Positions 5,910-12,343 of a DNA stretch of 13,480 nucleotides are shown here, in pieces. Made by a program: the position numbers and the translations under genes. The notes under the pieces are model-generated. The model had not been told where the DNA came from and ran no database searches. It saw only the letters and a list, made by a program, of their open reading frames with translations. The DNA is from Oscillospiraceae bacterium (GTDB taxonomy: Bacteria > Bacillota_A > Clostridia > Saccharofermentanales > Saccharofermentanaceae), in NCBI GenBank assembly GCA_902791885.1, contig CADAXO010000082.1, forward strand, positions 1 through 13,480. Reading direction: 5' to 3'. Position 1 is the first letter of the stretch; every line of letters starts with the position of its first letter.

Positions 5910-6373
5910 GCGGGAAAACATAATCAACCATGTGCTCCCCTTCCGTCATGGAGGCGTTTATCGCATCCCACTTGCTTGAAGACTACTTTAACGCAAGCAC
6001 ATTGAAAACAACGACTCTCGGAGTCTCGTAACGGAGCGTATCTTCAAGAAGATAATAAGACTGCCATGTAAGCTGCTGGGCACTTCCCCTTATGTAGGAA
6101 GATATGCCGTAGTCCTCGTAAAGAGCAACAGTCGAGATATTCTCATACACTTCACAGTCACCTAAGAAGATAACCTCATGAGGAACTGTACTGTCGTAGT
6201 ACTCTTCGATCATGGCGCCTTCCACTACTCCCCTTTGATACTTGGGAACGAGAAGCTTCTGCAAAGTCCAAAGTCCTGCCAGCACAATGGCTGCCCCGAG
6301 CACGACGCACAGGGTTACGAAGATCTTATATTGTCTGGTCTCATGTCTCCAACTTTTCTTCATACGATCCTCA

Positions 6374-7960
6374 TCAGAACTGGTTATAGATAAACTGCGA
6401 TGCGTCAAATCCCTTGCCGTACGCGCCGAATACCACTGTAGCGATTATCAGGGCTGCACAGCACAAGATGAACAGATGGTATCTGTCGAACAGCCACTCT
6501 CTTAAGTCTCTGCCCTTAAGCTTCTTATAAAGGCTTACGAGGAACACGATAACAACAGCGATGAACGCTATCGTGTAATCACCCCTGGTAAGACCCAGCT
6601 CAAGAAGAGAGCCGTTAAAAAGACTTCCGATATTAAATGTATAGAACATAGATCCGAACATCTTGAATGTAAGACCTACATCCCTGTAGCAGTCAAAAAG
6701 CTTCAGAGAGCTCATGAGAAGGAATGTCCTTAAGATCTCGAAAGCACCGTACCACTTTTGTCCTTTAAAGCCGAACTTATTGTGGAACTTGGCATACAAA
6801 GGCTCGAGCTCCTGGGATGCCATGATGACAACGAAGTTCATAAGACCCCATACAACGAAATGCCAAGCAGCTCCGTGCCAGATACCTGTAGCAAGCCATA
6901 CACAGAAGCATGAGATATAGACCGTTACTCTCTTTCCTATCGCGTTGCCCAAGTGCTGTCTCGACCATTTCGAGAGCTTAAGCATGTTAGGTGAGACTGA
7001 CAAAGGATAGAAGATATAATCCGTGAACCACGTACCCATGGTAATGTGCCAGCGGTTCCAATATTCTTTGATGTTCTTGGAGAAGTAAGGTAAGTCAAAG
7101 TTCTCCTTTACGGTGACGCCGAGCATCTTCGCGATACCTATCGTGATGTCGATACCTCCCGTGAAGTCACAGTAAAGCTGTGCGGCATAAAGCATCATTA
7201 CCACGAATACATACGCGCCCTTAAATTCATCGGGCGACTCGGTCAGAGTCTTAAGTCCGATAACGAGTCTGTCGGCGATAACGAGCTTCTTGAAGTAACC
7301 CCAGAGGATCCTTATGAAGCCGTAGCTTACGCCCTGAAGATCGAAAGGCTTCGGCATATACAAAGTCTTGGAAAGATCATCGTATCTGCTTATAGGACCC
7401 TGCACGAGCTGCGGGAAGAATGATACGAACAAAAGGAACTTCCAAAAGCTTCTTTGAGCCTTGATAGTTCCTCTTGAGATATCTATGGAATAAGAAACCG
7501 TCTGGAAAGTATAGAATGAGATACCCATCGGAATGATGACATTCACGAATGACAAAGGCTCGCCGCCTCTGATCGAATTAATAGTATCGATAACAAAATT
7601 CGTATACTTGGTGGTCGCGAGAATCCCTAAGTTAATGATAAGAGACAGGGCCAGCATGAGTCTTGTAACACGCGTCGTCCGGGCCTTGTAGCTCTTCTTG
7701 CTCTCGGTATCGAAGTATTCTTTATTGGCTTTAAGATAGGTCTTGCGCTTGACCTGATAATCCTCGCTCAATATCGCGAACACAAATGCCGTCAGTGCAG
7801 TAAAAGCGATGTAGATAAGATACCTCGGATCTGCAAAAAAATAGAAAGCAAGTGATGCGATAAGAAGAAGTCCCCACCTCTCTGTCCTCGGGACGAAGAG
7901 GTAGTATACAAGAATAAGTACAGTGACAAAGATTATGAACTCAAGCGAAGTAAAGAGCAT
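6374..7960 (-). CDS. dltB: MBOAT family membrane O-acyltransferase, DltB/AlgI-like
   Basis: A 528-residue polytopic membrane protein, longer than classical DltB (about 400) and close to AlgI-like enzymes (470-530). Signatures in order: IPMGISFYTFQTVSYSID (143-160), FFPQLVQGPISRY (181-193), LYCDFTGGIDITIGIAKMLG (262-281), NIKEYWNRWHITMGTWFTDYI (296-316) and GIWHGAAWHFVVWG (359-372). In the last, His362 is the expected catalytic histidine. In known systems the enzyme takes an acyl or D-alanyl group from a carrier or donor inside the cell and passes it to an acceptor outside. The gene overlaps the carrier-protein stop by one base (TAATG) and is followed 10 bases later by the dltD-like gene. The dlt context supports aminoacyl transfer; the AlgI-like size and motifs leave open another acyl group. 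The gene symbol is by context. Confidence 0.88.
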   Translation of the reverse strand: MLFTSLEFIIFVTVLILVYYLFVPRTERWGLLLIASLAFYFFADPRYLIYIAFTALTAFVFAILSEDYQVKRKTYLKANKEYFDTESKKSYKARTTRVTRLMLALSLIINLGILATTKYTNFVIDTINSIRGGEPLSFVNVIIPMGISFYTFQTVSYSIDISRGTIKAQRSFWKFLLFVSFFPQLVQGPISRYDDLSKTLYMPKPFDLQGVSYGFIRILWGYFKKLVIADRLVIGLKTLTESPDEFKGAYVFVVMMLYAAQLYCDFTGGIDITIGIAKMLGVTVKENFDLPYFSKNIKEYWNRWHITMGTWFTDYIFYPLSVSPNMLKLSKWSRQHLGNAIGKRVTVYISCFCVWLATGIWHGAAWHFVVWGLMNFVVIMASQELEPLYAKFHNKFGFKGQKWYGAFEILRTFLLMSSLKLFDCYRDVGLTFKMFGSMFYTFNIGSLFNGSLLELGLTRGDYTIAFIAVVIVFLVSLYKKLKGRDLREWLFDRYHLFILCCAALIIATVVFGAYGKGFDASQFIYNQF

Positions 7961-8187
7961 TAATCTTCCTCAAGTCTTGTGATGAGATCCCAAAGTGCCT
8001 TGGCGGAATTGAAGTTCTCGGGAACGAGTTCCTTCGCAGGGATGGTTACATCGAACCTGTCGTTAACCTCGGAAACGATCGATACGATATCGAAAGAGTC
8101 TAAGATCTTATCGTCGATAAGTGTTGTGCATGTCTCAAAGTCTACGTCAGAATGCAGGTCCTGCAAGATCTCGATTAATTCATCCAT
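7960..8187 (-). CDS. dltC: Acyl/D-alanyl carrier protein, DltC-like
   Basis: A 75-residue acidic carrier protein of the ACP fold. Ser31 in the motif KILDSFDIVSIV is the expected 4'-phosphopantetheine attachment site, and length and charge fit DltC (about 78) as well as general ACPs. In a Dlt pathway the aminoacyl group activated by the adenylating enzyme is held here as a thioester and delivered to the MBOAT protein. The gene lies between the adenylation and MBOAT genes: an AGGAGA ribosome binding site in the 13-base gap after the former, and a one-base TAATG overlap with the latter. The phosphopantetheinyl transferase needed to load it is not in the window. It differs from classical DltC in having DSFD where the usual family text is DSMG/DSLG, so the call rests partly on context. 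Confidence 0.85.
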   Translation of the reverse strand: MDELIEILQDLHSDVDFETCTTLIDDKILDSFDIVSIVSEVNDRFDVTIPAKELVPENFNSAKALWDLITRLEED

Positions 8188-8200
8188 TGTGTTTTCTCCT

Positions 8201-9703
8201 TTATTTTCCTTCGGAAAGGGCGGTCAAACCCTTTCGGTCTGTCTTGCCGTTAGGCGTCAGGGGAAGCCTGTCGAGCTTATGCACCTTGGTGGGCACCATG
8301 TAGCGCGGAAGCTTCTCTTTAAGGTAAGCAAGAAGTTCCTTCTCTTCGGGCTTACCTTCATAGTATAACTCAATACGGTCTTTTTTCTTGAGATAGACTG
8401 CACATGATGCGACAACACCCTTTACCGAGTTGACGTCAGCCTCGATCTCGCCGAGCTCTACCCTGTGCCCCATGTGCTTTATCTGGAAATCCTTACGGGA
8501 TACGAACACGAGCTCGCCCCTCTCGTTTCTTCTCGCGATATCGCCGGTCCTGTAGATGATCTCGGGATATCTGTTGTTCAAAGGATTCTGGACAAAAGCC
8601 TGTGAAGTTCTCTCGGGATCCTGGTAGTAACCCAGAGTGACGCAGGTACCGCGCATGCAGATCTCGCCCTCATCCGTCTCCTTGTCATTCTCGTCAAGAA
8701 GGAAGATATCGACATTCTCGAAAGGCCTGCCCAAAGGGATCGCCTCATCGTCTTCGAAGTCTCTGTCAACCTCATAGTACATCGATACGCCGGTAGTCTC
8801 GGTAGGTCCGTAAAGGTTGATATATCTTACATCGGGAAGAGCTTTCTTCCATTTCCTGTACTGCTTTATCGGGAACACTTCACCACCGAAGCCAACAATC
8901 TTAAGGTAGGCGGGCGGATTCTCGTCAAGCGCACCGAAAGCGGAGATCATGGTAAGTGCCGATACTACCCAGCACAATGTATTGATCTTGTAGTTGTTCA
9001 GAAACTCGACAAGCTTGATCGGGAACATGAATAATGTATGCGGAACAATTACAGTCTCGCATCCGAGCTTGATCGTGGGATAGATATCCTTGAGTGACGC
9101 ATCAAAGTAGAACGGAGTCTGGGAACCGAAGACAGTCTCCTCATCGAACTTCATTACATCGCAGAAAGACTCGATGTAGTCGATAAGACTTCTGTGGCAG
9201 ACCGCGACACCCTTGGGGATTCCGGTCGAACCTGATGTGTACATGATGTAGCACGGATCCGTGTCAATCATGGAAGCGCGGACGGCACTTAACTTTTCTG
9301 CATCTTCCGCTGCATCCTTTATATCATTCCAAATAAAAATAGAAGCATCGCCTGCAAGTTCTTCCGCATTAGCCTTGGTAGACTCATCGCATATAACCGC
9401 ACGGGGCTTTAAGTTCTCGAAAATAAGTCTGATCCTCATCTGAGGCATCTCGTCGTCGATGGGAACATAGAAGCATCCTGCTTCAAGAGCCGCCATGAAA
9501 GCCGCGATCTGCTGGGGCGTCTTGCTCATGTAGACCGCAACAGGCTCTTTCGAAATGCCTTCATTAAGAAGAACTGACCCCGCGGATCTTGCCTGCGATG
9601 CAAGATCGCCGAATGTAAGCGCCGTCTTCTCATCCCTGAAGCTGACCTTATCAGGTACGCGGGAAGCCGTATTATCAAGATAATCCAGAACGGTCCTCAT
9701 CAT
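8201..9703 (-). CDS. dltA: Amino-acid adenylating enzyme, DltA-like (D-alanine--carrier protein ligase family)
   Basis: A 500-residue stand-alone adenylation domain, the length of DltA (about 505). It activates an amino acid with ATP and loads it on the carrier protein encoded next. Core motifs are complete: P-loop YTSGSTGIPKG (155-165), the FDASLKDIYP substrate region (200-209), NLYGPTETT (296-304), YRTGD (384-388), RKDFQIKHMGHRVELGEIE (403-421) and LPLTPNGKTDRKGL with the catalytic Lys487. FDASLKDIYP matches the DltA FDLSVMDLYP type. However, around residues 247-254 (VVSALTMI) I do not see the cysteine that DltA has in its STPSFxxMC region, so D-alanine is likely but not certain. Two adjacent ATGs are possible; the first, 9 bases after GGAGGG, is chosen. 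It starts two bases after the stop of the transglutaminase-like gene, so translation is coupled. Confidence 0.87.
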   Translation of the reverse strand: MMRTVLDYLDNTASRVPDKVSFRDEKTALTFGDLASQARSAGSVLLNEGISKEPVAVYMSKTPQQIAAFMAALEAGCFYVPIDDEMPQMRIRLIFENLKPRAVICDESTKANAEELAGDASIFIWNDIKDAAEDAEKLSAVRASMIDTDPCYIMYTSGSTGIPKGVAVCHRSLIDYIESFCDVMKFDEETVFGSQTPFYFDASLKDIYPTIKLGCETVIVPHTLFMFPIKLVEFLNNYKINTLCWVVSALTMISAFGALDENPPAYLKIVGFGGEVFPIKQYRKWKKALPDVRYINLYGPTETTGVSMYYEVDRDFEDDEAIPLGRPFENVDIFLLDENDKETDEGEICMRGTCVTLGYYQDPERTSQAFVQNPLNNRYPEIIYRTGDIARRNERGELVFVSRKDFQIKHMGHRVELGEIEADVNSVKGVVASCAVYLKKKDRIELYYEGKPEEKELLAYLKEKLPRYMVPTKVHKLDRLPLTPNGKTDRKGLTALSEGK

Positions 9704-9705
9704 GT

Positions 9706-10989
9706 TCAGAAGCCCTCCACTTCAAGTGTGTAGTAGTTTACGTATTGCTGTACAGAGTCCTGAGCGATGTTGATCTCAGGGCCGTATGCTTCGGTATCAT
9801 ATCCGTGATCGCTGTGGTTAAGATCGTTATAAGCATACATGAAGTAATAGCCTTCATGATAATATGCGTAACAGGCATCGCAGTGATACCACTGGCCGTC
9901 AAGCTGAACCAGATTCCAGTAGTGAGGCGACCATGTGATCGGGTAACGCTCGACAAGAAGATTCGGAATTCCTGCCACATCGAGCATCGCACGGCAGCAT
10001 GCATAGTAAGTAAAGCAGTCACCCTGATGTGTTGAGAATCCGTCGAAAGCACCTACGGTCCAGTCTGACTTATCGGATGTTCCGATATAGTGGATATTGT
10101 TATGTACCCAGTTGAAGATCCTGAAAGCCTTCTGAACATCAGTCATATCGTCTTCGTAGATACTGTTCTGTTCGATAGCTCTTCTTGCCATATCGTAAAC
10201 GATCTCGGGATCGTAATATCTTTCAGGCTTAACACGGAGTGTAATGCTGACTGTAACGGAAGATGAATTGCCGTTGCTGTCCGTAGCTGTATATGTGACC
10301 GGGAAGGTCGATGAGATACGGGTGTTGACCTGTGAATTATCAACTGTGAGAACCGGGTTCTCATCGTAGTTATCCGTAACGGTTATGCCGTCAAGATAAG
10401 ATATATTCTCACCTACGAATCCTTCGAGATCGTGTGCACCGTAGATCAATGGAGCGGTATGGTCATCGACGACCGTGAACGGTACATCGAGAACCGTCTC
10501 GTTTCCGGATTCATCCGTGAGGGAAACCTGGAATGTATATTCACCGCCAACAGATACATCAGGCTCGGTCTTATATGCGATGGTTACGTTGGAAAGATCA
10601 TAGACATCGGTAACGACATCTGATGCAGCGGGAAGCTTATCCGTGAAGATGGTCTGGGGAACAGCCGTACCCGTCGGTGCAGTCGTATCGACAACATTCA
10701 GGATGACATCCTGTCTGAACTTCCAGAACTTGATCTTAAGCTGATATGTTCCGGGAACTGTCGTATCGATAGCCGAGATATCGGTGATCATACTCGAATC
10801 GGGAACCGGTTCTGTGAAGAAGTCGTCAAACACTATAGGCGATCCGGTCTCAATGGTCACAAGACCTACGATCTTCCCTCTCTCGAGATTCATATAACCG
10901 TAAATAAACAGAGCAACACCGGCCGCAAGTCCGAGCAGACCCGCGAACGCAAAAATCAATAATCTTCTGATCTTAGTTCTCTTATCCAT
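9706..10989 (-). CDS. Membrane-anchored Ig-like/transglutaminase-like protein (third paralogue of the array)
   Basis: A 427-residue protein with a short basic start, one membrane helix (about 10-32) and no lipobox, so it should be anchored with its body outside. Residues about 41-104 and 105-180 form two Ig-like units (each with a VxLN/D..VDTTAP- or VDDHTAP-type junction). Residues 181-252 form a DUF5011-like unit (FVGENISYLDGITVTDNYDE). Residues about 260-395 are a transglutaminase-like domain with Cys325 (THQGDC), His356 (SPHYWN) and Asp371 (WYHCDAC). The family includes transglutaminases, proteases and amidases, so the reaction is unknown. The ATG overlaps the upstream stop by one base (TGATG); a TTG one codon earlier is possible but less likely. 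The stop lies two bases before the adenylating enzyme gene. It resembles the array's first copy in the catalytic domain and the second copy in the DUF5011-like part. Confidence 0.85.
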   Translation of the reverse strand: MDKRTKIRRLLIFAFAGLLGLAAGVALFIYGYMNLERGKIVGLVTIETGSPIVFDDFFTEPVPDSSMITDISAIDTTVPGTYQLKIKFWKFRQDVILNVVDTTAPTGTAVPQTIFTDKLPAASDVVTDVYDLSNVTIAYKTEPDVSVGGEYTFQVSLTDESGNETVLDVPFTVVDDHTAPLIYGAHDLEGFVGENISYLDGITVTDNYDENPVLTVDNSQVNTRISSTFPVTYTATDSNGNSSSVTVSITLRVKPERYYDPEIVYDMARRAIEQNSIYEDDMTDVQKAFRIFNWVHNNIHYIGTSDKSDWTVGAFDGFSTHQGDCFTYYACCRAMLDVAGIPNLLVERYPITWSPHYWNLVQLDGQWYHCDACYAYYHEGYYFMYAYNDLNHSDHGYDTEAYGPEINIAQDSVQQYVNYYTLEVEGF

Positions 10990-12335
10990 CAATTCTCACT
11001 TCTTACCGTCAAAGTTTCATAATCGAGCATCGGCTGTACAGACTCCGTAGCAACGATAACGCCTTCGGGAAGGCTGTCATGGTCGTAACTGTTGTTATAC
11101 GGGTCGAGCTCCGCATCCGTATACATGAAGATAAACGATATATCCGTCATGCTTAAGAATACGCAAGCATCACAGTGATACCAGTAACCGTCGATCTTTA
11201 TAAGATTCCAGTAGTGGCTCGATTCGTAGATCGGATACCTCTCCACTGTCATGCTCTCTATTCCCACCGCACCGAACATGGCGCGGCACATAGCCATGTA
11301 GTTATAACAATCTCCGTACATGGTGGTCAATGCATCATATGCTCCTGCAGTCCAGTCGCACTTGTCGGATTCCATCATGTAGTGGATATGTGTGCTGACC
11401 CATGAGACTATGCGGAAAGCCTTTTCGATGTCGCTCATGGAGTCGTCGCATATGTCGTTGTCCTCGATAACCTGACGTGCTAATGCGTAGATCTCCTCGG
11501 GATCGTAGTAGCGTTCGGGCTTAACGCGAAGGTGCAGCGTAACAGTAGTTGAAGACGTGTTTCCCTCTTCGTCATAAGCCGTGTAAGTGACGGGATAGTA
11601 GCCCTCTTCCGTGACGTTCACCGCCGAAGTATCAACCTCAAGGACCGGATTCTCATCATAGTCGTCGGTTGCCGTGATGCCGTCCATGTAAACGATGGCG
11701 TCACCAATGAATGCTTCGAAGTCGTGAGGACCGTAGATAAGGGGTGCCGTGTGGTCGTCGATTACCGTGAAAGGCACGTTAATAACAGTCTCGTTTCCGC
11801 TTGCGTCGGTAAGCTTTACGGGAATGTTATAAGATCCTCCCTCAAGGATCTCAGGCATGCTCTCGGCATACGCTACAGTAACTGAAGCAAGATCTGAAAT
11901 ACCCGTTACACAAGCTTCAGGCGAAGGCAGTCCGTCAGTGTAGACCGTCTGCGGAACAGCCGTTGCAACAGGCGGAGTAGTGTCGACAATGTTAAGCACT
12001 ACTTCCCTTGAGACCTCAATGTAATCTCCTGCCTTGACCTTAAGGCCGTAGCTTCCGGGAACAGTCGTATCGATACCCGAGATGTCGGTTATAAACGCAC
12101 CGTTCGGGATATTATTCTGAGTAAATAGTTCCGCATTTAAGGCAGATCCCGTCTCGATCGTAACTTCGGGAAGGATCTTGGAAATAAGGTGACGTCTGTA
12201 GAGTCTGAATCCCATATAACCGCAGCATGCAAGGAGCGCGATAACGATGACCGTATAGATCACCTTCGCTCTTCTGGCCTTTCTGACCCTTGCAGGAGTT
12301 CTGACCTGCTTACGTTCGCCTTCGTGACTTCTCAT
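10989..12335 (-). CDS. Membrane-anchored Ig-like/transglutaminase-like protein (second paralogue of the array)
   Basis: A 448-residue paralogue of its two neighbours. It has a longer basic cytoplasmic tail (about 1-23, many Arg and Lys), a membrane helix (about 24-46), Ig-like units (about 57-120 and 121-198), a DUF5011-like unit (199-270) and a transglutaminase-like domain (about 278-410). Catalytic residues by position are Cys343 (MYGDC), His374 (SSHYWN) and Asp389 (WYHCDAC). The catalytic domain is the most divergent of the three (GDCYNYMAMCRAMFGAVG against TYYAxCRAMLDVAG in the others), and it has extra cysteines at 296 and 326, so its substrate may differ. An AAGGGGAT site lies in the 8-base gap after the upstream paralogue. 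Its stop codon overlaps the next start codon by one base. Function is inferred only to the fold level: extracellular thiol enzyme, possibly on peptide or cell-wall substrates. Confidence 0.85.
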   Translation of the reverse strand: MRSHEGERKQVRTPARVRKARRAKVIYTVIVIALLACCGYMGFRLYRRHLISKILPEVTIETGSALNAELFTQNNIPNGAFITDISGIDTTVPGSYGLKVKAGDYIEVSREVVLNIVDTTPPVATAVPQTVYTDGLPSPEACVTGISDLASVTVAYAESMPEILEGGSYNIPVKLTDASGNETVINVPFTVIDDHTAPLIYGPHDFEAFIGDAIVYMDGITATDDYDENPVLEVDTSAVNVTEEGYYPVTYTAYDEEGNTSSTTVTLHLRVKPERYYDPEEIYALARQVIEDNDICDDSMSDIEKAFRIVSWVSTHIHYMMESDKCDWTAGAYDALTTMYGDCYNYMAMCRAMFGAVGIESMTVERYPIYESSHYWNLIKIDGYWYHCDACVFLSMTDISFIFMYTDAELDPYNNSYDHDSLPEGVIVATESVQPMLDYETLTVRSEN

Positions 12336-12343
12336 TTATCCCC

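Larger units (their letters stand above)
5266..6363 (-). pseudogene. dltD: Broken DltD-like SGNH-family gene (stop codon plus two frameshifting duplications)
   Basis: The reading frame starts at the ATG at 6363, 10 bases after the MBOAT stop, with a GAGG site. It encodes an N-terminal membrane helix (about 13-38), the block I motif FLGDCEVYE (residues 67-73 and on), SYIRGSAQQLTWQSYYLLEDTL and RVVVFNVLALK. There it meets a TAG stop at 5983-5985, followed in the same frame by SSSKWDAINASM. A 35-bp tandem duplication (5840-5909) then shifts the frame, which goes on through NGYYMRTDIKPEG, LADYTLPE and ELVLIKAPTLYPYWYEEWDEQ. A 7-bp tandem duplication (5577-5590) shifts it back, and the end runs through DTYDAGLHLNLTGAEKF with the likely catalytic His. 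The family is the secreted or membrane-anchored DltD-like esterase/transferase found beside MBOAT proteins, needed for D-alanylation in known systems. As written, no full protein is made. Sequence or assembly error is the main alternative. Confidence 0.85.

Noticed and set aside
10990..10992. A TTG start for the third transglutaminase-like protein, one codon before the ATG.
   Set aside because: The ATG at 10989 overlaps the upstream stop as TGATG, a common coupling arrangement, and gives the same protein minus one residue.
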